64,000 nt of DNA from an uncultured Mediterraneibacter sp. (GTDB lineage Bacteria; Bacillota; Clostridia; Lachnospirales; Lachnospiraceae), in NCBI GenBank assembly GCA_944383695.1, contig CALWQP010000003.1:1-64000 (forward strand), in the 5' to 3' direction. The notes under the pieces are model-generated. The model made no database searches and was not told where the DNA came from. It worked only from the letters and a program-made list of their open reading frames with translations. Positions 9,394 through 18,300 of the stretch are shown piece after piece (position 1 is the first letter of the stretch; every line of letters begins with the position of its first letter). The position numbers were made by a program, and so were the translations under genes.

Positions 9394-10434
9394 TTAGGGG
9401 AACATGGGGACCAGTTCCAGTCCCTCGCTCTCCGGAAGGCCGAACATCAGGTTCATGTTCTGCACCGCCTGACCTGCCGCGCCTTTTACCAGGTTGTCGA
9501 TCGCTCCCATCATGATGATGCGGTCCGTCCTTGGATCGATCTTAAACCCGATATCCACATAGTTGCTGCCCTCCACCCATTTCGTCTCCGGGCAGACGTC
9601 TTTATCCAGTACGCGGATGAATTTCTCATCTTCATAATATTTGTCATATACTGCTTTTACATCTTCCCAGCTTACGCTCTTTTTCAGCTTTGCATACTCT
9701 GTGGCAAGGATGCCGCGGTTCATAGGCGCCAGATGGGGCGTGAAACTGAGGACTACCTGTTCCCCCGCCGCATACCCGAGCTGTTCCTCGATTTCCGGGG
9801 TGTGCCGGTGAGACGCCACGCCGTATGCCTTCATATTCTCGTTGACCTCGCAGAACAGGTTCGGCACTTTCGCTCCCCGCCCCGCGCCGGATGTGCCGGA
9901 TTTAGCGTCAATGATAAGAGTGCTCATGTCGATCAGTCCCTCTTTTGCAAGAGGATATGCGGTCAGGATGGAACATGTGGTATAGCATCCCGGATTCGCC
10001 ACCAGCCTTGCATTCCTGACGTCCTCCCGGTTTACCTCGCACAGTCCGTACACTGCCTCATCGAGGAACCGGGGAGCTTTGTGCTCGATCTTATACCACT
10101 CCTCATAAATCTTTACATCCTTCAGACGGAAATCCGCGCTCAGGTCAATGATTTTCGTCTTTGAGAGGATTGCTTCATTCACAAAGGACGCGCACAGCCC
10201 CTGTGGGGTCGCGGTAAAGATCACGTCTGCCTGGGACGCCAGTTCCTCCATGTTGTCATCCATGCAGACTGCATCCACGATCCGGAACATATTTCTGTAT
10301 ACATCCGCGTATTTCTGGTCGATATAGCTCCGGGAGCCATACCATTTTATCTCTGCATCTTTATGTCCTGATAATATCCTTACAAGCTCGCCGCCCGCAT
10401 AGCCGGTAGCCCCGATGATTCCCACTTTGATCAT
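9394..10434 (-). CDS. argC: N-acetyl-gamma-glutamyl-phosphate reductase
   Basis: ArgC reduces N-acetylglutamyl phosphate to the semialdehyde with NADPH. The nucleotide-binding start VGIIGATGYAGGELVRIL, the active-site Cys in VANPGCYTTCSIL and the later HRHTPEIEEQL are all present. It has 346 residues, as expected. It is the first gene of the arginine operon, with a promoter and two ARG-box-like sites about 120-150 bp upstream, so arginine repression through ArgR is likely. Confidence 0.95.
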   Translation of the reverse strand: MIKVGIIGATGYAGGELVRILSGHKDAEIKWYGSRSYIDQKYADVYRNMFRIVDAVCMDDNMEELASQADVIFTATPQGLCASFVNEAILSKTKIIDLSADFRLKDVKIYEEWYKIEHKAPRFLDEAVYGLCEVNREDVRNARLVANPGCYTTCSILTAYPLAKEGLIDMSTLIIDAKSGTSGAGRGAKVPNLFCEVNENMKAYGVASHRHTPEIEEQLGYAAGEQVVLSFTPHLAPMNRGILATEYAKLKKSVSWEDVKAVYDKYYEDEKFIRVLDKDVCPETKWVEGSNYVDIGFKIDPRTDRIIMMGAIDNLVKGAAGQAVQNMNLMFGLPESEGLELVPMFP

Positions 10435-10553
10435 GTTCTTTTGTCCTTTCCTGCAGCACTATCCTGCATGGTACATGCTTATTACAGTTTTCTATGATAT
10501 ACCTCATTTAGTCGTAAGTAAAGTATTTCATTAAAATATCCGTCAGTTATACT

Positions 10554-10588
10554 TGCATAATAATACAACTTTTATGCATATTATGCAA
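10554..10588 (-). promoter_or_regulatory. argC promoter with overlapping ARG boxes
   Basis: On the minus strand a -35 TTGCAT (10583-10588) and -10 TATTAT (10560-10565) are 17 bp apart. TGCATAATAATACA at 10554-10567 fits the ARG-box pattern TGNATwwwwATNCA exactly and covers the -10. TGCATATTATGCA at 10575-10587 is a one-base-short second copy over the -35. This is the expected geometry for repression by ArgR with arginine. An AT-rich inverted pair (about 10523-10538 and 10608-10624) flanks the whole site. Confidence 0.75.
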
Positions 10589-10626
10589 GTATATTTTATA
10601 TTTATTAATATTTTTAATGAAATATA

Positions 10627-10675
10627 AAAGCACCTGATACCGAACCGTTTCTTTCCGATCGGTAACAAGTGCTTT
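10627..10675 (-). terminator. Terminator after proA
   Basis: Outer arms AAAGCAC and GTGCTTT with further pairing ACCG/CGGT inside form a hairpin, followed on the minus strand by TTTTATATTT. It separates proA from the argC promoter. Confidence 0.7.
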
Positions 10676-10705
10676 GCGCCTTTCTGTCCAATACCTGAAT
10701 CTTAT

Positions 10706-11953
10706 TTATCGAATCTGCCCGCTGCCGAAGATGATATACTTCGTTGTGGTCAGAGCCTCCAGGCCCATCGGCCCCCGTGCATGGAGCTTCTGAGTGCTGA
10801 TCCCGATCTCCGCGCCAAAACCAAACTCGAATCCATCTGTAAACCTGGTAGATGCATTAACATACACTGCCGCCGCGTCGATCTCATCTTGGAACTTCAG
10901 GGCGTTGCTATAATCTTTCGTGACAATGGACTCTGAGTGTCCGGTATTGTATTTATTAATGTGCTCGATGGCCTCATCAATGGAATCCACAATCTTAACC
11001 GAAATGATGGCGTCCAGATACTCTGTGCCCCAGTCCTCTTCTGTGGCGGGGATGATTTCCTCGCTGATCGCGCGAGCCCTCTCATCGCCCCGGATCTCTA
11101 CATTATGAGCTTTTAATCTGTCTACAATCTGCGGAAGCGCTTCCGGCGCGATCTCGCTGTGGACGACTAACGACTCGCACGCATTGCACACGCCAAGCCT
11201 CTGTGTCTTCGCGTTTTCTACGATATCTGCCGCCATGCGGACATCTGCCGACTCGTCTACATAGACATGGCAGTTGCCCGTGCCGGTCTCGATCACAGGA
11301 ACCGTGCTGTTCTCTACCACATTCGCGATCAGTCCGGCTCCCCCTCTCGGAATGAGCACATCGATCCCGCCATGCATCTTCATCATCTCACCTGCTACCT
11401 CACGGCTCGTATCCTCCACGAGCAGGATTACGTCCTGACAGAGCTTCTCCTTGCGCAGACCGGACTTGATGGCGCGTACGAGCGCCTGATTGGAGTGGAT
11501 CGCATCGCTCCCTCCTCGCAGAATTGCCGCATTGCCCGTCTTAAAGCAGAGCCCGAATGCATCCGCCGTCACATTGGGACGCGACTCATAGATAATGCCC
11601 ACCACGCCTAACGGAACTCTCTTCTGCCCGATCCGAAGCCCATTGGGCCTTGTCTTCATGTACAGGACTTCACCCACCGGATCATCCAGCGCAGCAATCT
11701 GTCTGAGACCTTCCGCCATATCAGCGATCCGTGCCTCTGAAAGCGCGAGCCGGTCGATGAGTGACTGTTTCACGCCTTTTGCCTTTGCCGCCTCCAAATC
11801 TTTTATATTTTCTTCCAGGATCATATCCTGCTGAGCGATGAGTTCATCTGCAACAGCAAGAAGTCCCCTGTTCTTATCTGCGGTTCCCAGCCTTGCTGCT
11901 TCAACAGCAGCATTTTTCGCACAATTTGTGAGCATCTGCATATATGATTCCAT
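10706..11953 (-). CDS. proA: Glutamate-5-semialdehyde dehydrogenase (gamma-glutamyl phosphate reductase)
   Basis: ProA makes glutamate semialdehyde for proline synthesis. It is an aldehyde-dehydrogenase-fold protein with [20 protein letters not shown], the active-site Cys in [14 protein letters not shown], and the family ending [19 protein letters not shown]. It has 415 residues with GGAG upstream of the ATG. The usual partner proB (glutamate 5-kinase) is not next to it, so the first step must be encoded elsewhere. Its own terminator follows. Confidence 0.95.
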   Translation of the reverse strand: MESYMQMLTNCAKNAAVEAARLGTADKNRGLLAVADELIAQQDMILEENIKDLEAAKAKGVKQSLIDRLALSEARIADMAEGLRQIAALDDPVGEVLYMKTRPNGLRIGQKRVPLGVVGIIYESRPNVTADAFGLCFKTGNAAILRGGSDAIHSNQALVRAIKSGLRKEKLCQDVILLVEDTSREVAGEMMKMHGGIDVLIPRGGAGLIANVVENSTVPVIETGTGNCHVYVDESADVRMAADIVENAKTQRLGVCNACESLVVHSEIAPEALPQIVDRLKAHNVEIRGDERARAISEEIIPATEEDWGTEYLDAIISVKIVDSIDEAIEHINKYNTGHSESIVTKDYSNALKFQDEIDAAAVYVNASTRFTDGFEFGFGAEIGISTQKLHARGPMGLEALTTTKYIIFGSGQIR

Positions 11954-12092
11954 TTTACTGGTCTCCTTTCTGTCTGCCCTGCGCGGGCGCTTGTTCTGCC
12001 CCCTATTGTACCATTATCCGGAACTTCCTGCCACATATTTTCTTCGGGAAAATCCTTAAGAAAATCTTATATATCACAGTTTTCATCCGTTC

Positions 12093-12305
12093 CTACACTT
12101 TAATACGTTCTGCGATTTCATTACCGAGGGCGAGCCTTACATCGTCCACTCCGATGATCACACTGTCCCTGCACTGCTGGATAACACGGACAGTACGCCC
12201 CTCTTCCACATGGCGGCTGTGCAGGAAATCGAGAACCTCCTGCAGCCCGAACATCCACTTGATCGTATAGTTTTCTCCTGCTTTTGCATTTGACAAAGCC
12301 TGCAT
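12093..12305 (-). CDS. feoA: FeoA-domain protein
   Basis: A 70-residue protein matching the FeoA SH3-like fold: an N-terminal MQALSNAKAGENYTIKW, a middle segment LHSRHVEEGRTVRVIQQ and the closing IIGVDDVRLALGNEIAERIKV. FeoA is a small cytosolic partner of the FeoB ferrous iron channel. No feoB is adjacent, so this is a stand-alone copy and might serve another metal system or a regulatory role. It has a strong GGAGGG site. The assignment rests on fold-like pattern only. Confidence 0.75.
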   Translation of the reverse strand: MQALSNAKAGENYTIKWMFGLQEVLDFLHSRHVEEGRTVRVIQQCRDSVIIGVDDVRLALGNEIAERIKV

Positions 12306-12351
12306 AGGTATCCCTCCTTTTCTCTATTTTAGGAATCCCCTGCAGGGTTAG

Positions 12352-12486
12352 TCAATCGCAATCTTTGTTGCATACGAGGGACACAGGTAAGCCGCCCCGC
12401 ACCCTGCACTCCGGGAGTTCCGGAATACTGGTATCGTGCCCGTCAGCTTCCGGGTCTATCCCGATATTATTGAATTTTTTTATCAC
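12352..12486 (-). CDS. Possible small protein, 44 aa (GTG start)
   Basis: A short frame fills the gap between feoA and the next gene. It starts at GTG, five bases after GAGGG, and reads VIKKFNNIGIDPEADG at its beginning, ending in a short Cys-containing tail VCNKDCD. It is hydrophilic with no membrane segment and resembles nothing I recognise. The gap is otherwise unexplained and all neighbours face the same way, which favours a real gene; the length is short enough for chance. Confidence 0.3.
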   Translation of the reverse strand: MIKKFNNIGIDPEADGHDTSIPELPECRVRGGLPVSLVCNKDCD

Positions 12487-12531
12487 TTACCCTCTCGCCC
12501 TGTGTGGCGTCCAAGCGCTGTCTGACCGCTT

Positions 12532-12894
12532 TTATGCCAGTATCTCTCCTTTTCGTTCAAGAATATCCTCCACTGCTGCGCACGCGGGGCAGTCGCAGTA
12601 TGCGGCTCCACCCGCCTTGATTTTTTTCGCATGGGCTGCTACACCCACAGCGGCTTCTGTCCCACCGAACACTTTTGCCCCTGCTTCTGACTCGGCAAAG
12701 CCGATCAGCATGTCAACAGGCATAATATCACCTTCCAGGTCAGAGATATATTTCTTCGTTGCCTCTGCTTCCTGCTCCGTTCCAACAGCCGCAAGCCATT
12801 CTTCAGCCGACGCCTTTGTCTCACTGCTACATGAGGGAGCATTGATCAGCTCATTGGTCTTTTCAACAACATATTCCAGTACTTTTTTATCCAT
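12532..12894 (-). CDS. Small conserved protein with a CDCPAC motif
   Basis: A 120-residue soluble protein, Ala- and Glu-rich, with CDCPACAAVEDIL near its end. A Cys-x-Cys-x-x-Cys cluster of this kind could bind a metal. The N-terminal half looks helical (VVEKTNELINAPSCSSETKA). Similar clostridial proteins are often labelled Hsp90 chaperones, but none of the ATPase motifs of Hsp90 is present, so I do not use that name. A GGAGG lies just before the ATG. Function unknown. Confidence 0.7.
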   Translation of the reverse strand: MDKKVLEYVVEKTNELINAPSCSSETKASAEEWLAAVGTEQEAEATKKYISDLEGDIMPVDMLIGFAESEAGAKVFGGTEAAVGVAAHAKKIKAGGAAYCDCPACAAVEDILERKGEILA

Positions 12895-13009
12895 AGTAAA
12901 ACCTCCTTGTTCAAAAATATCTCACTGCCTGTATTTTATCACTCTGTTCCGACTTTTACAATCTGCAGCCTGCGTTTTATTGCATCATATGTCTTATTGC
13001 ATCCTGCAT

Positions 13010-13540
13010 TTATACGATCTCCACCTGACACATTTTCATCGCTTCCAGCGCCTGTTCATGGCTCTGGGGCGTCACTCCCGCACAGCCGGAAGCATCCACG
13101 CGGATGGATACTTCCGGCAGGTATGACTTTAAGAGGAGCGCATTGGAAATCACACAGATATCCGTACACAGCCCGATCAAAGTAATCTCCTCCACCGGTC
13201 CTTCTGTTTCATCCAGTTTCTTTACATATTCCCCCAGCTCCACACTGCCGAATGAGGGCTTGTCAATGGTCATATACCCTGGTTTCTCACAGAGGGCTTC
13301 CTCCACCTCCCTGCGGATTTTCCAGCCTTCTGTTTCCTTCACGCAGTGCACCACCGGCAGATGCTTTCCTTCCTCGCTGTCCAGATAATCTTCCCCATGC
13401 GTGTCCCGCGTGGCAATGACTTTCCCATCAAACTCCCGGATTTTTCCAACAACGGCCGGAACGATCGCCTCTGCCTCTTTTGTACCAAGAGCACCGTCAA
13501 TAAAATCATTCTGCATGTCTACTGCTACAAGCACTTTCAT
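13010..13540 (-). CDS. Isochorismatase-like cysteine hydrolase (nicotinamidase type)
   Basis: This 176-residue hydrolase has the catalytic Asp in VAVDMQNDFIDG, the Lys in TIDKPSFGS and the nucleophilic Cys in LIGLCTDICVISNALLLKS, with RDTHGEDYLDSEEGKHLPV between, where metal-binding His lie in nicotinamidases. Nicotinamide-to-nicotinate hydrolysis for NAD recycling is the most likely role, but the family also splits other amides. It is followed by unrelated small genes and preceded by the DNA glycosylase, 18 bp away. Confidence 0.85.
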   Translation of the reverse strand: MKVLVAVDMQNDFIDGALGTKEAEAIVPAVVGKIREFDGKVIATRDTHGEDYLDSEEGKHLPVVHCVKETEGWKIRREVEEALCEKPGYMTIDKPSFGSVELGEYVKKLDETEGPVEEITLIGLCTDICVISNALLLKSYLPEVSIRVDASGCAGVTPQSHEQALEAMKMCQVEIV

Positions 13541-13558
13541 TTTCTCTTCTCCTTCCGC

Positions 13559-14431
13559 TCAATGTATGTCTGAACCACTGTTAAGATCATAGTAAAATAT
13601 GTACTGCTGCATCACTCCTGCACAGCCCTTATATTTCTCAAAAGGAAATTTTCCTCCATATCTGGAGTCCAGTACCTTCTGAATATGGGTGTCCACCGGG
13701 AAGGCGTCCATCTGATGCAGGGCAAACAGGCAGATGCAGTCTGCCACCTTGCCCCCGATTCCCGGAAGTTTCATCAGTTCCGCCCGAGCCTCTGAATGAC
13801 CCATGTTTTTCAGTTCATCAAGCTTCACCTCTCCGTCCGCGATCATCCTCGCCGTGCCGCAGATGTAGCGGCTCCGGTAACCCAGCTTCAGCGCACGCAG
13901 TTCCTCCTCCGGGGCCTCCGCCAGACGCCCGGGCGTCGGAAACGCGTCATACAGCGTTCCGTCTGCAGCCTCCATCCTCTGTCCGTATTTTTCGCTGACC
14001 GCCCGGATCAGCCCTTTGATACGCGGGATATTGTTCTGCTGGGACAGGATAAAAGTAATAATCATCTCCCACACATCCTGCCTCAGGATGCGGATGCCGC
14101 TGCCGAACTGCGCCGCTGTCCTCAAATATTCATCCTCCGGGTCAATCCCTGCAAGATAGCCTTCATAACTGTTTTCCAGATCAAAATACCTCTTCCAGAA
14201 AGACTCGTATTCATCCTGAGAACAGTACAGAACCGTCCTCCCGGGTTCGTCTTTCTTTCCCGCTTCACCATCTGCCGCGCCAGATGATGCCCGGTCTTCC
14301 ACCCTTATCCGCAGATACCGGTCAGACGCGACCATCTCATATGTGTCCACTGATACCGGATCGAGCCGGAAACACTGTCCGGACCTGCATATCTGCGGGA
14401 TGGAAAAATACTTATTTTCTATTATAACCAT
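13559..14431 (-). CDS. ogg: 8-oxoguanine DNA glycosylase (Ogg family)
   Basis: A base-excision repair enzyme that removes oxidised purines and nicks the strand. The N-terminal OggN domain has ICRSGQCFRLDP; the catalytic helix-hairpin-helix is MKLPGIGGKVADCICLFAL with the Schiff-base Lys in GGKVADC and the catalytic Asp in FPVDTHIQKVL. I start at the ATG with GGAGG four bases upstream, giving 290 residues; a longer frame begins 47 codons earlier but runs over the promoter. It shares its promoter region with the divergent GrpB-family gene. Confidence 0.9.
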   Translation of the reverse strand: MVIIENKYFSIPQICRSGQCFRLDPVSVDTYEMVASDRYLRIRVEDRASSGAADGEAGKKDEPGRTVLYCSQDEYESFWKRYFDLENSYEGYLAGIDPEDEYLRTAAQFGSGIRILRQDVWEMIITFILSQQNNIPRIKGLIRAVSEKYGQRMEAADGTLYDAFPTPGRLAEAPEEELRALKLGYRSRYICGTARMIADGEVKLDELKNMGHSEARAELMKLPGIGGKVADCICLFALHQMDAFPVDTHIQKVLDSRYGGKFPFEKYKGCAGVMQQYIFYYDLNSGSDIH

Positions 14432-14542
14432 AGCTCCTCCACACTTTCTCCGTACTTTTCTGTATACCACGCGCGCAGAAAAGAAAGCACCGCGCAGGCG
14501 GGGCAGACCGCGGAAGCGGTCTGGACTCCACATCGTGCAGAC

Positions 14543-14572
14543 ATTATACCATAAATCATCCCTGATTGACAA
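14543..14572 (-). promoter_or_regulatory. Promoter of the DNA glycosylase gene
   Basis: Minus strand -10 TATAAT (14543-14548) and -35 TTGTCA (14567-14572) with 18 bp between. The -35 lies on the same bases as the -35 of the divergent promoter. Confidence 0.6.
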
Positions 14573-14594
14573 AATGCCGTTAAGAAGGTATCTA
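14566..14594 (+). promoter_or_regulatory. Promoter of the GrpB-family gene
   Basis: TTGACA at 14566-14571 and TATCTA at 14589-14594 are 17 bp apart, about 95 bp before the chosen start. Confidence 0.6.
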
Positions 14595-14688
14595 AAAGAG
14601 ACATAATCTGATATACTGAAAGCACTGGAAACAGAACTCTATATCCGGCATGATCTATATGCGCATGAAGGAGGGAATCGATAGATAT

Positions 14689-15372
14689 ATGAGAACGATA
14701 GAAGTCGTTGACTACCGCCCGGAATGGGAAAAGATGTTTAAAGAAGAAGAAAAAGAGATCCGGAAGATCCTGGGGAAAAACTGCATTGCCGTCTACCATA
14801 TCGGAAGCACCTCCGTCAGAGAACTTCCCGCCAAGCCGATCATTGATATCATGCCCGTGGTAAAGGACATCTCTCTCGTAGATGCCCATAATCCCGAATT
14901 TCAGGCTCTTGGTTATGACTGCCGGGGTGAGTTCGGCATCCCCGGCAGGCGATTCTACGCCAAAGGCGGGGATAAACGCACTCACCATATCCATATCTTC
15001 GAAAAAAGCAGCCAGGCGGATATCAAGCGTCACCTGGCTGTCCGGGATTACCTGAGGTCCCATCCCGACACTGCCCGGGAATATGGAAATCTGAAGAAAC
15101 AGCTTGCCTCACTGTATCCTCATGACAACGACAGATACTGTGACGGAAAGGAAGCCTATATGAAGGAACTGGAGCAAAAAGCCCTCAAATGGCAGAAGGA
15201 TCAGGAAGCATCAGGCACTTCAGTCGCACTGGGTATCAGCCTTGGTCTCTGCCTGGGCACTGCACTCGGTACTGCACTTAACAATCTGGGCTTCTGGCTT
15301 CCAATGGGATTATGTCTCGGCATCTGTTTCGGCCTGGGCTTTAAGCGCCGCCCTCCAGAGTCTGATCAATGA
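14689..15372 (+). CDS. GrpB/UPF0157 family nucleotidyltransferase-like protein with C-terminal membrane tail
   Basis: The first 170 residues match the GrpB family, a nucleotidyltransferase-like fold: VVDYRPEWEKMFKEEE, AVYHIGSTSV and AKPIIDIMPVV, then HHIHIFEKSS and FRDYL-type helix RHLAVRDYLRSHP. After about residue 178 comes a Gly/Leu-rich hydrophobic stretch (VALGISLGLCLGTALGTAL, then LPMGLCLGICFGLGF) that looks like two membrane passes, unusual for this family. The start is the ATG before RTIEVV, where the family begins; GGAGG is 13 bases upstream. Its end overlaps the convergent ccdA-tlpA gene by 32 bp. Confidence 0.82.
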   Translation: MRTIEVVDYRPEWEKMFKEEEKEIRKILGKNCIAVYHIGSTSVRELPAKPIIDIMPVVKDISLVDAHNPEFQALGYDCRGEFGIPGRRFYAKGGDKRTHHIHIFEKSSQADIKRHLAVRDYLRSHPDTAREYGNLKKQLASLYPHDNDRYCDGKEAYMKELEQKALKWQKDQEASGTSVALGISLGLCLGTALGTALNNLGFWLPMGLCLGICFGLGFKRRPPESDQ

Positions 15373-16633
15373 TACTCCTCATGATATCCTCTGTCAGCTG
15401 TCCGCTCACATAACCGTACACATTCCCCTCCCGGTCGATCATAAACGTGGTGGGGAACGCAGAGATTCCGTAGTAGCTGAACATCTCCCCGGTCTCATCC
15501 ATGAGCACCGGATAAGTATAGCCGTTCTCTTCCATAAACGAAGCGATCTCTTCTTTTGAGCCTTCACCGCCCATTCCCGGACCTGCCACACCGATGACAG
15601 CCACCTCTGCAGCTTCGCCCTGAGCTGCATACTCTTCATACAGCTTCTGGATCTCCGGCATCTCACTGCGGCACGGCCCACACCATGTTGCCCAGAAATT
15701 CAGGAAAATAACCTTGCCTTTATAGTCTTCCAGTTTATGGGTGTTTCCAAACTGGTCAGCCAGTTCAAACTCATACGCCCGGGTTGTCTGGTCAGAATTG
15801 TCCTGATCCTGCGCGGAATCCGGATCTTCTTTCCCATCTTCCGGGTCATTGGCATCATCTCCTTCATTGCTGACGGAGTCTGTCTCCGCCTGATCCTGTG
15901 ATACGGAAGACAGATAGCCTGTGATATCGTTCATTTTCCCTGTAAACATGAGAAGTCCCATCAGGATCATGAGCACACCTCCTGCCTTCACAGTATACCT
16001 GACTGCTTTCATATGTTTCTTAAACCATGCCAGCAGTCCTGCGGTGAATATTCCCGCCGCAAGGAAAGGCAGGATAAATCCCAGGGTATATACACCGATA
16101 AGGAGAAATCCCTTTGCCCCGGACTCCGCGCTTCCCGCCATCAAAAGCACGCTGGTCAGCGCCGGACCCACGCAGGGAGTCCATGCAAAACTAAATGTAA
16201 ATCCCATGATAAACGCTGTCACCGGAGACATAGTCATTTTCCCCAGCTTGAGCGGCAGTCTGTGCTCTGAGCTAAGCATTCTGGAACTGCCGAAAACTCC
16301 GAGCTGGTACAGCCCGAACAGGATGACGATCACGCCGCCGATGCGGGCGAACAGCATCCGGTTTTCATTGAGGAAGCTGCCTGCCGCTGACGCCCCCAGT
16401 CCCAAAACAAAGAATGCGCCGCTGATGCCGATGGCGAAGCACAGCACGCGGAAAAACAGGCGCATCCGCTCTTTTCTTCCTGGTTTTTCCCCGCCTGTCC
16501 CCATGTTCAGGCCACCTGCCAGATATCCAAGATACAACGGCACAAGCGGCAGCACGCAGGGCGAAAAAAAGCTCAAAAGTCCCTGCACAAAAACCGTAAT
16601 TGCTGATATTCCTGTCTCTATCGTAAATCCCAT
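15341..16633 (-). CDS. CcdA-TlpA fusion: membrane electron relay with thioredoxin-like domain
   Basis: The first 235 residues are a CcdA/DsbD-type membrane domain with six or so helices and two conserved Cys sites, LSFFSPCVLPLVPLYLGYL and FAWTPCVGPALT. An acidic linker (about 240-275, rich in Asp/Glu/Ser) leads to a TlpA/ResA-like thioredoxin domain with LNFWATWCGPCRSEMPEIQK. The pair would carry electrons from cytosolic thioredoxin across the membrane to reduce disulfides outside. Usually these are two proteins; here they are one. No cytochrome maturation genes are near, so a repair or envelope redox role is more likely. Confidence 0.92.
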   Translation of the reverse strand: MGFTIETGISAITVFVQGLLSFFSPCVLPLVPLYLGYLAGGLNMGTGGEKPGRKERMRLFFRVLCFAIGISGAFFVLGLGASAAGSFLNENRMLFARIGGVIVILFGLYQLGVFGSSRMLSSEHRLPLKLGKMTMSPVTAFIMGFTFSFAWTPCVGPALTSVLLMAGSAESGAKGFLLIGVYTLGFILPFLAAGIFTAGLLAWFKKHMKAVRYTVKAGGVLMILMGLLMFTGKMNDITGYLSSVSQDQAETDSVSNEGDDANDPEDGKEDPDSAQDQDNSDQTTRAYEFELADQFGNTHKLEDYKGKVIFLNFWATWCGPCRSEMPEIQKLYEEYAAQGEAAEVAVIGVAGPGMGGEGSKEEIASFMEENGYTYPVLMDETGEMFSYYGISAFPTTFMIDREGNVYGYVSGQLTEDIMRSIIDQTLEGGA

Positions 16634-16818
16634 ATATGAAATCTCCCTTTTCTCTTTTAGCTAATCTCTTTTACTTAGTCGCTCTCACACAGACACAGAT
16701 GCAGTCCGCGGGACGTTCACATCTATAAAAATAGAATACCATATTTCCCCGGATCAGAACAGTGATAATCTCACAATATAGAAATTTTCTCTGCTCTGAG
16801 GAAAACTGCGCGCCAACA

Positions 16819-16845
16819 GAAAAAGGAGCCGCCCATACAGCTCCC
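16819..16845 (-). terminator. Terminator after gatZ
   Basis: GGGAGC and GCTCC arms with a ten-base loop, followed on the minus strand by TTTTTCTG. Between it and the ccdA-tlpA start (16634-16818) I see no gene. Confidence 0.7.
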
Positions 16846-16902
16846 TTTCCCAGCCCTGAAACATCTTTGCTTCTCGTTCTGTTTTCTCTGAATATATGCT
16901 GT

Positions 16903-18228
16903 TTACATCAGCTCTCTCTGATGTGTCGCATACAGATACTCGTCAATCATATTTGTGATCCTGTCCTCGATCAGGGCCACAGGATCGTTCTCAAGCAGAC
17001 CTTCCCGCACTTTTGTATACTGGATCGGCATGAACTGACTTAACAGGTTCAGCGGAATCCCATGCATACGCAGGTTGTTGAGCAAACGGTCCGAAGCAGC
17101 TTCCACTGCCGGCACAGGCATATAATACCTGCACCGGTCTGAGAAGGAATATTTCCTCTTCAGGCGCACTTCCAGCTCGGTTCCCTGATAATGCTTTCTC
17201 CAGTTCTTATCGTTCTTTAACATCTCCTCGTCCAGCACTTCCGCAAAACGGCTGAGCTCCACATCTGTGCCGTAGAGCAGCTCTTTCTCAATATTTTCCA
17301 GCGCGAACATTGCTTCACGCATGGCAAAGGTGAGACCCGGTCCAACCTTCAGGATACCTACGCCGTCTTCTACCAGCTCGCGCAGCTTGATCTTCGTCTG
17401 GTAATCCGTGGAATGCCCTTCGAATACAAGGCCCGGGAAATCCTTGATGGACGCCATCAGGTCCTTTGCCTTTTCACGATCGTACTCTGTGCATCCGCTG
17501 TCCTTTTCCTCCACGCCCGGCTGTACGACGACGCCGATAACGCGGTCCCATACATCCGCTCCAAGTCCGGCATCCGCAAATGCCTTCTCAAATGTTGCCA
17601 CAGTGTTCTTAAAATCTTCTACCTTCGTCACCTGGACTCCGTTATCCTCGCTTCCTACTGCCCCTCCAGGAATCGGCACTTCGCTTCCGATAATATATAC
17701 TGGCGGGATTGCATCCGGCTCTCTTGTCAGTAGGTCTTTGTATGTCTCCTCCGCAACCTGTGCCAGCCTTGCGCCGCGGCCTGCGATGATCTCATCCGAC
17801 AGACGTATATCCGGATCGTCACTGTTCACCTTCATGCTCGTGTCGATGTGGATCTTCGTAAATCCCGCGCTTACATAGCAACGGATCAATTCTTCTGCGT
17901 CCGCCATTGCCTCCGCCTCATCCTTTCCCGCAAAAGTCAGGGGACCTAAATGGTCTCCGCCAAGGAAAAGTCTGTCCTTGTCAAATCCGTTCTTTTCAGC
18001 AATATCAAGGACAAATTTCCTGAAGTCAGCCGGCGTCATGCCGGTATACCCTCCGTTCTGGTCACATTGATTCGCTGTGCTCTCGATCAGCACGCAGGAG
18101 CCATCTGACATCCCCCTCTTTAATGCTGCCTCGATTACATAGCCATTTGCGCTGCACACAGAGTAAATTCCCGCACTTTCTCCCTGCTTCTGCAGTTCTA
18201 CAATTTTTTTCAGTGGATTCTGACGCAT
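16903..18228 (-). CDS. gatZ: Tagatose-1,6-bisphosphate aldolase, non-catalytic subunit
   Basis: GatZ/KbaZ proteins are inactive aldolase-like chaperones that stabilise and activate the catalytic subunit. The family is clear from GIYSVCSANGYVIEAAL, LIESTANQCDQNGGYTGM, FLGGDHLGPLTF and VFEGHSTDYQT. The length, 441 residues, is slightly above enterobacterial GatZ. It is divergent from gatY, 208 bp away, with both promoters in the shared gap. The subunit completes the last step of N-acetylgalactosamine breakdown by the island to the right. Confidence 0.92.
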   Translation of the reverse strand: MRQNPLKKIVELQKQGESAGIYSVCSANGYVIEAALKRGMSDGSCVLIESTANQCDQNGGYTGMTPADFRKFVLDIAEKNGFDKDRLFLGGDHLGPLTFAGKDEAEAMADAEELIRCYVSAGFTKIHIDTSMKVNSDDPDIRLSDEIIAGRGARLAQVAEETYKDLLTREPDAIPPVYIIGSEVPIPGGAVGSEDNGVQVTKVEDFKNTVATFEKAFADAGLGADVWDRVIGVVVQPGVEEKDSGCTEYDREKAKDLMASIKDFPGLVFEGHSTDYQTKIKLRELVEDGVGILKVGPGLTFAMREAMFALENIEKELLYGTDVELSRFAEVLDEEMLKNDKNWRKHYQGTELEVRLKRKYSFSDRCRYYMPVPAVEAASDRLLNNLRMHGIPLNLLSQFMPIQYTKVREGLLENDPVALIEDRITNMIDEYLYATHQRELM

Positions 18229-18300
18229 CGTAATTTCTCCTTTTTTGTTTTCATCCTAGCACTTTAGGACAGACCGTACTTTGGATTTATTAAAGAATCG

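Noticed and set aside
12532-12894. Hsp90-type chaperone label for the 120-residue protein
   Set aside because: No Hsp90 ATP-binding motifs and far too short.
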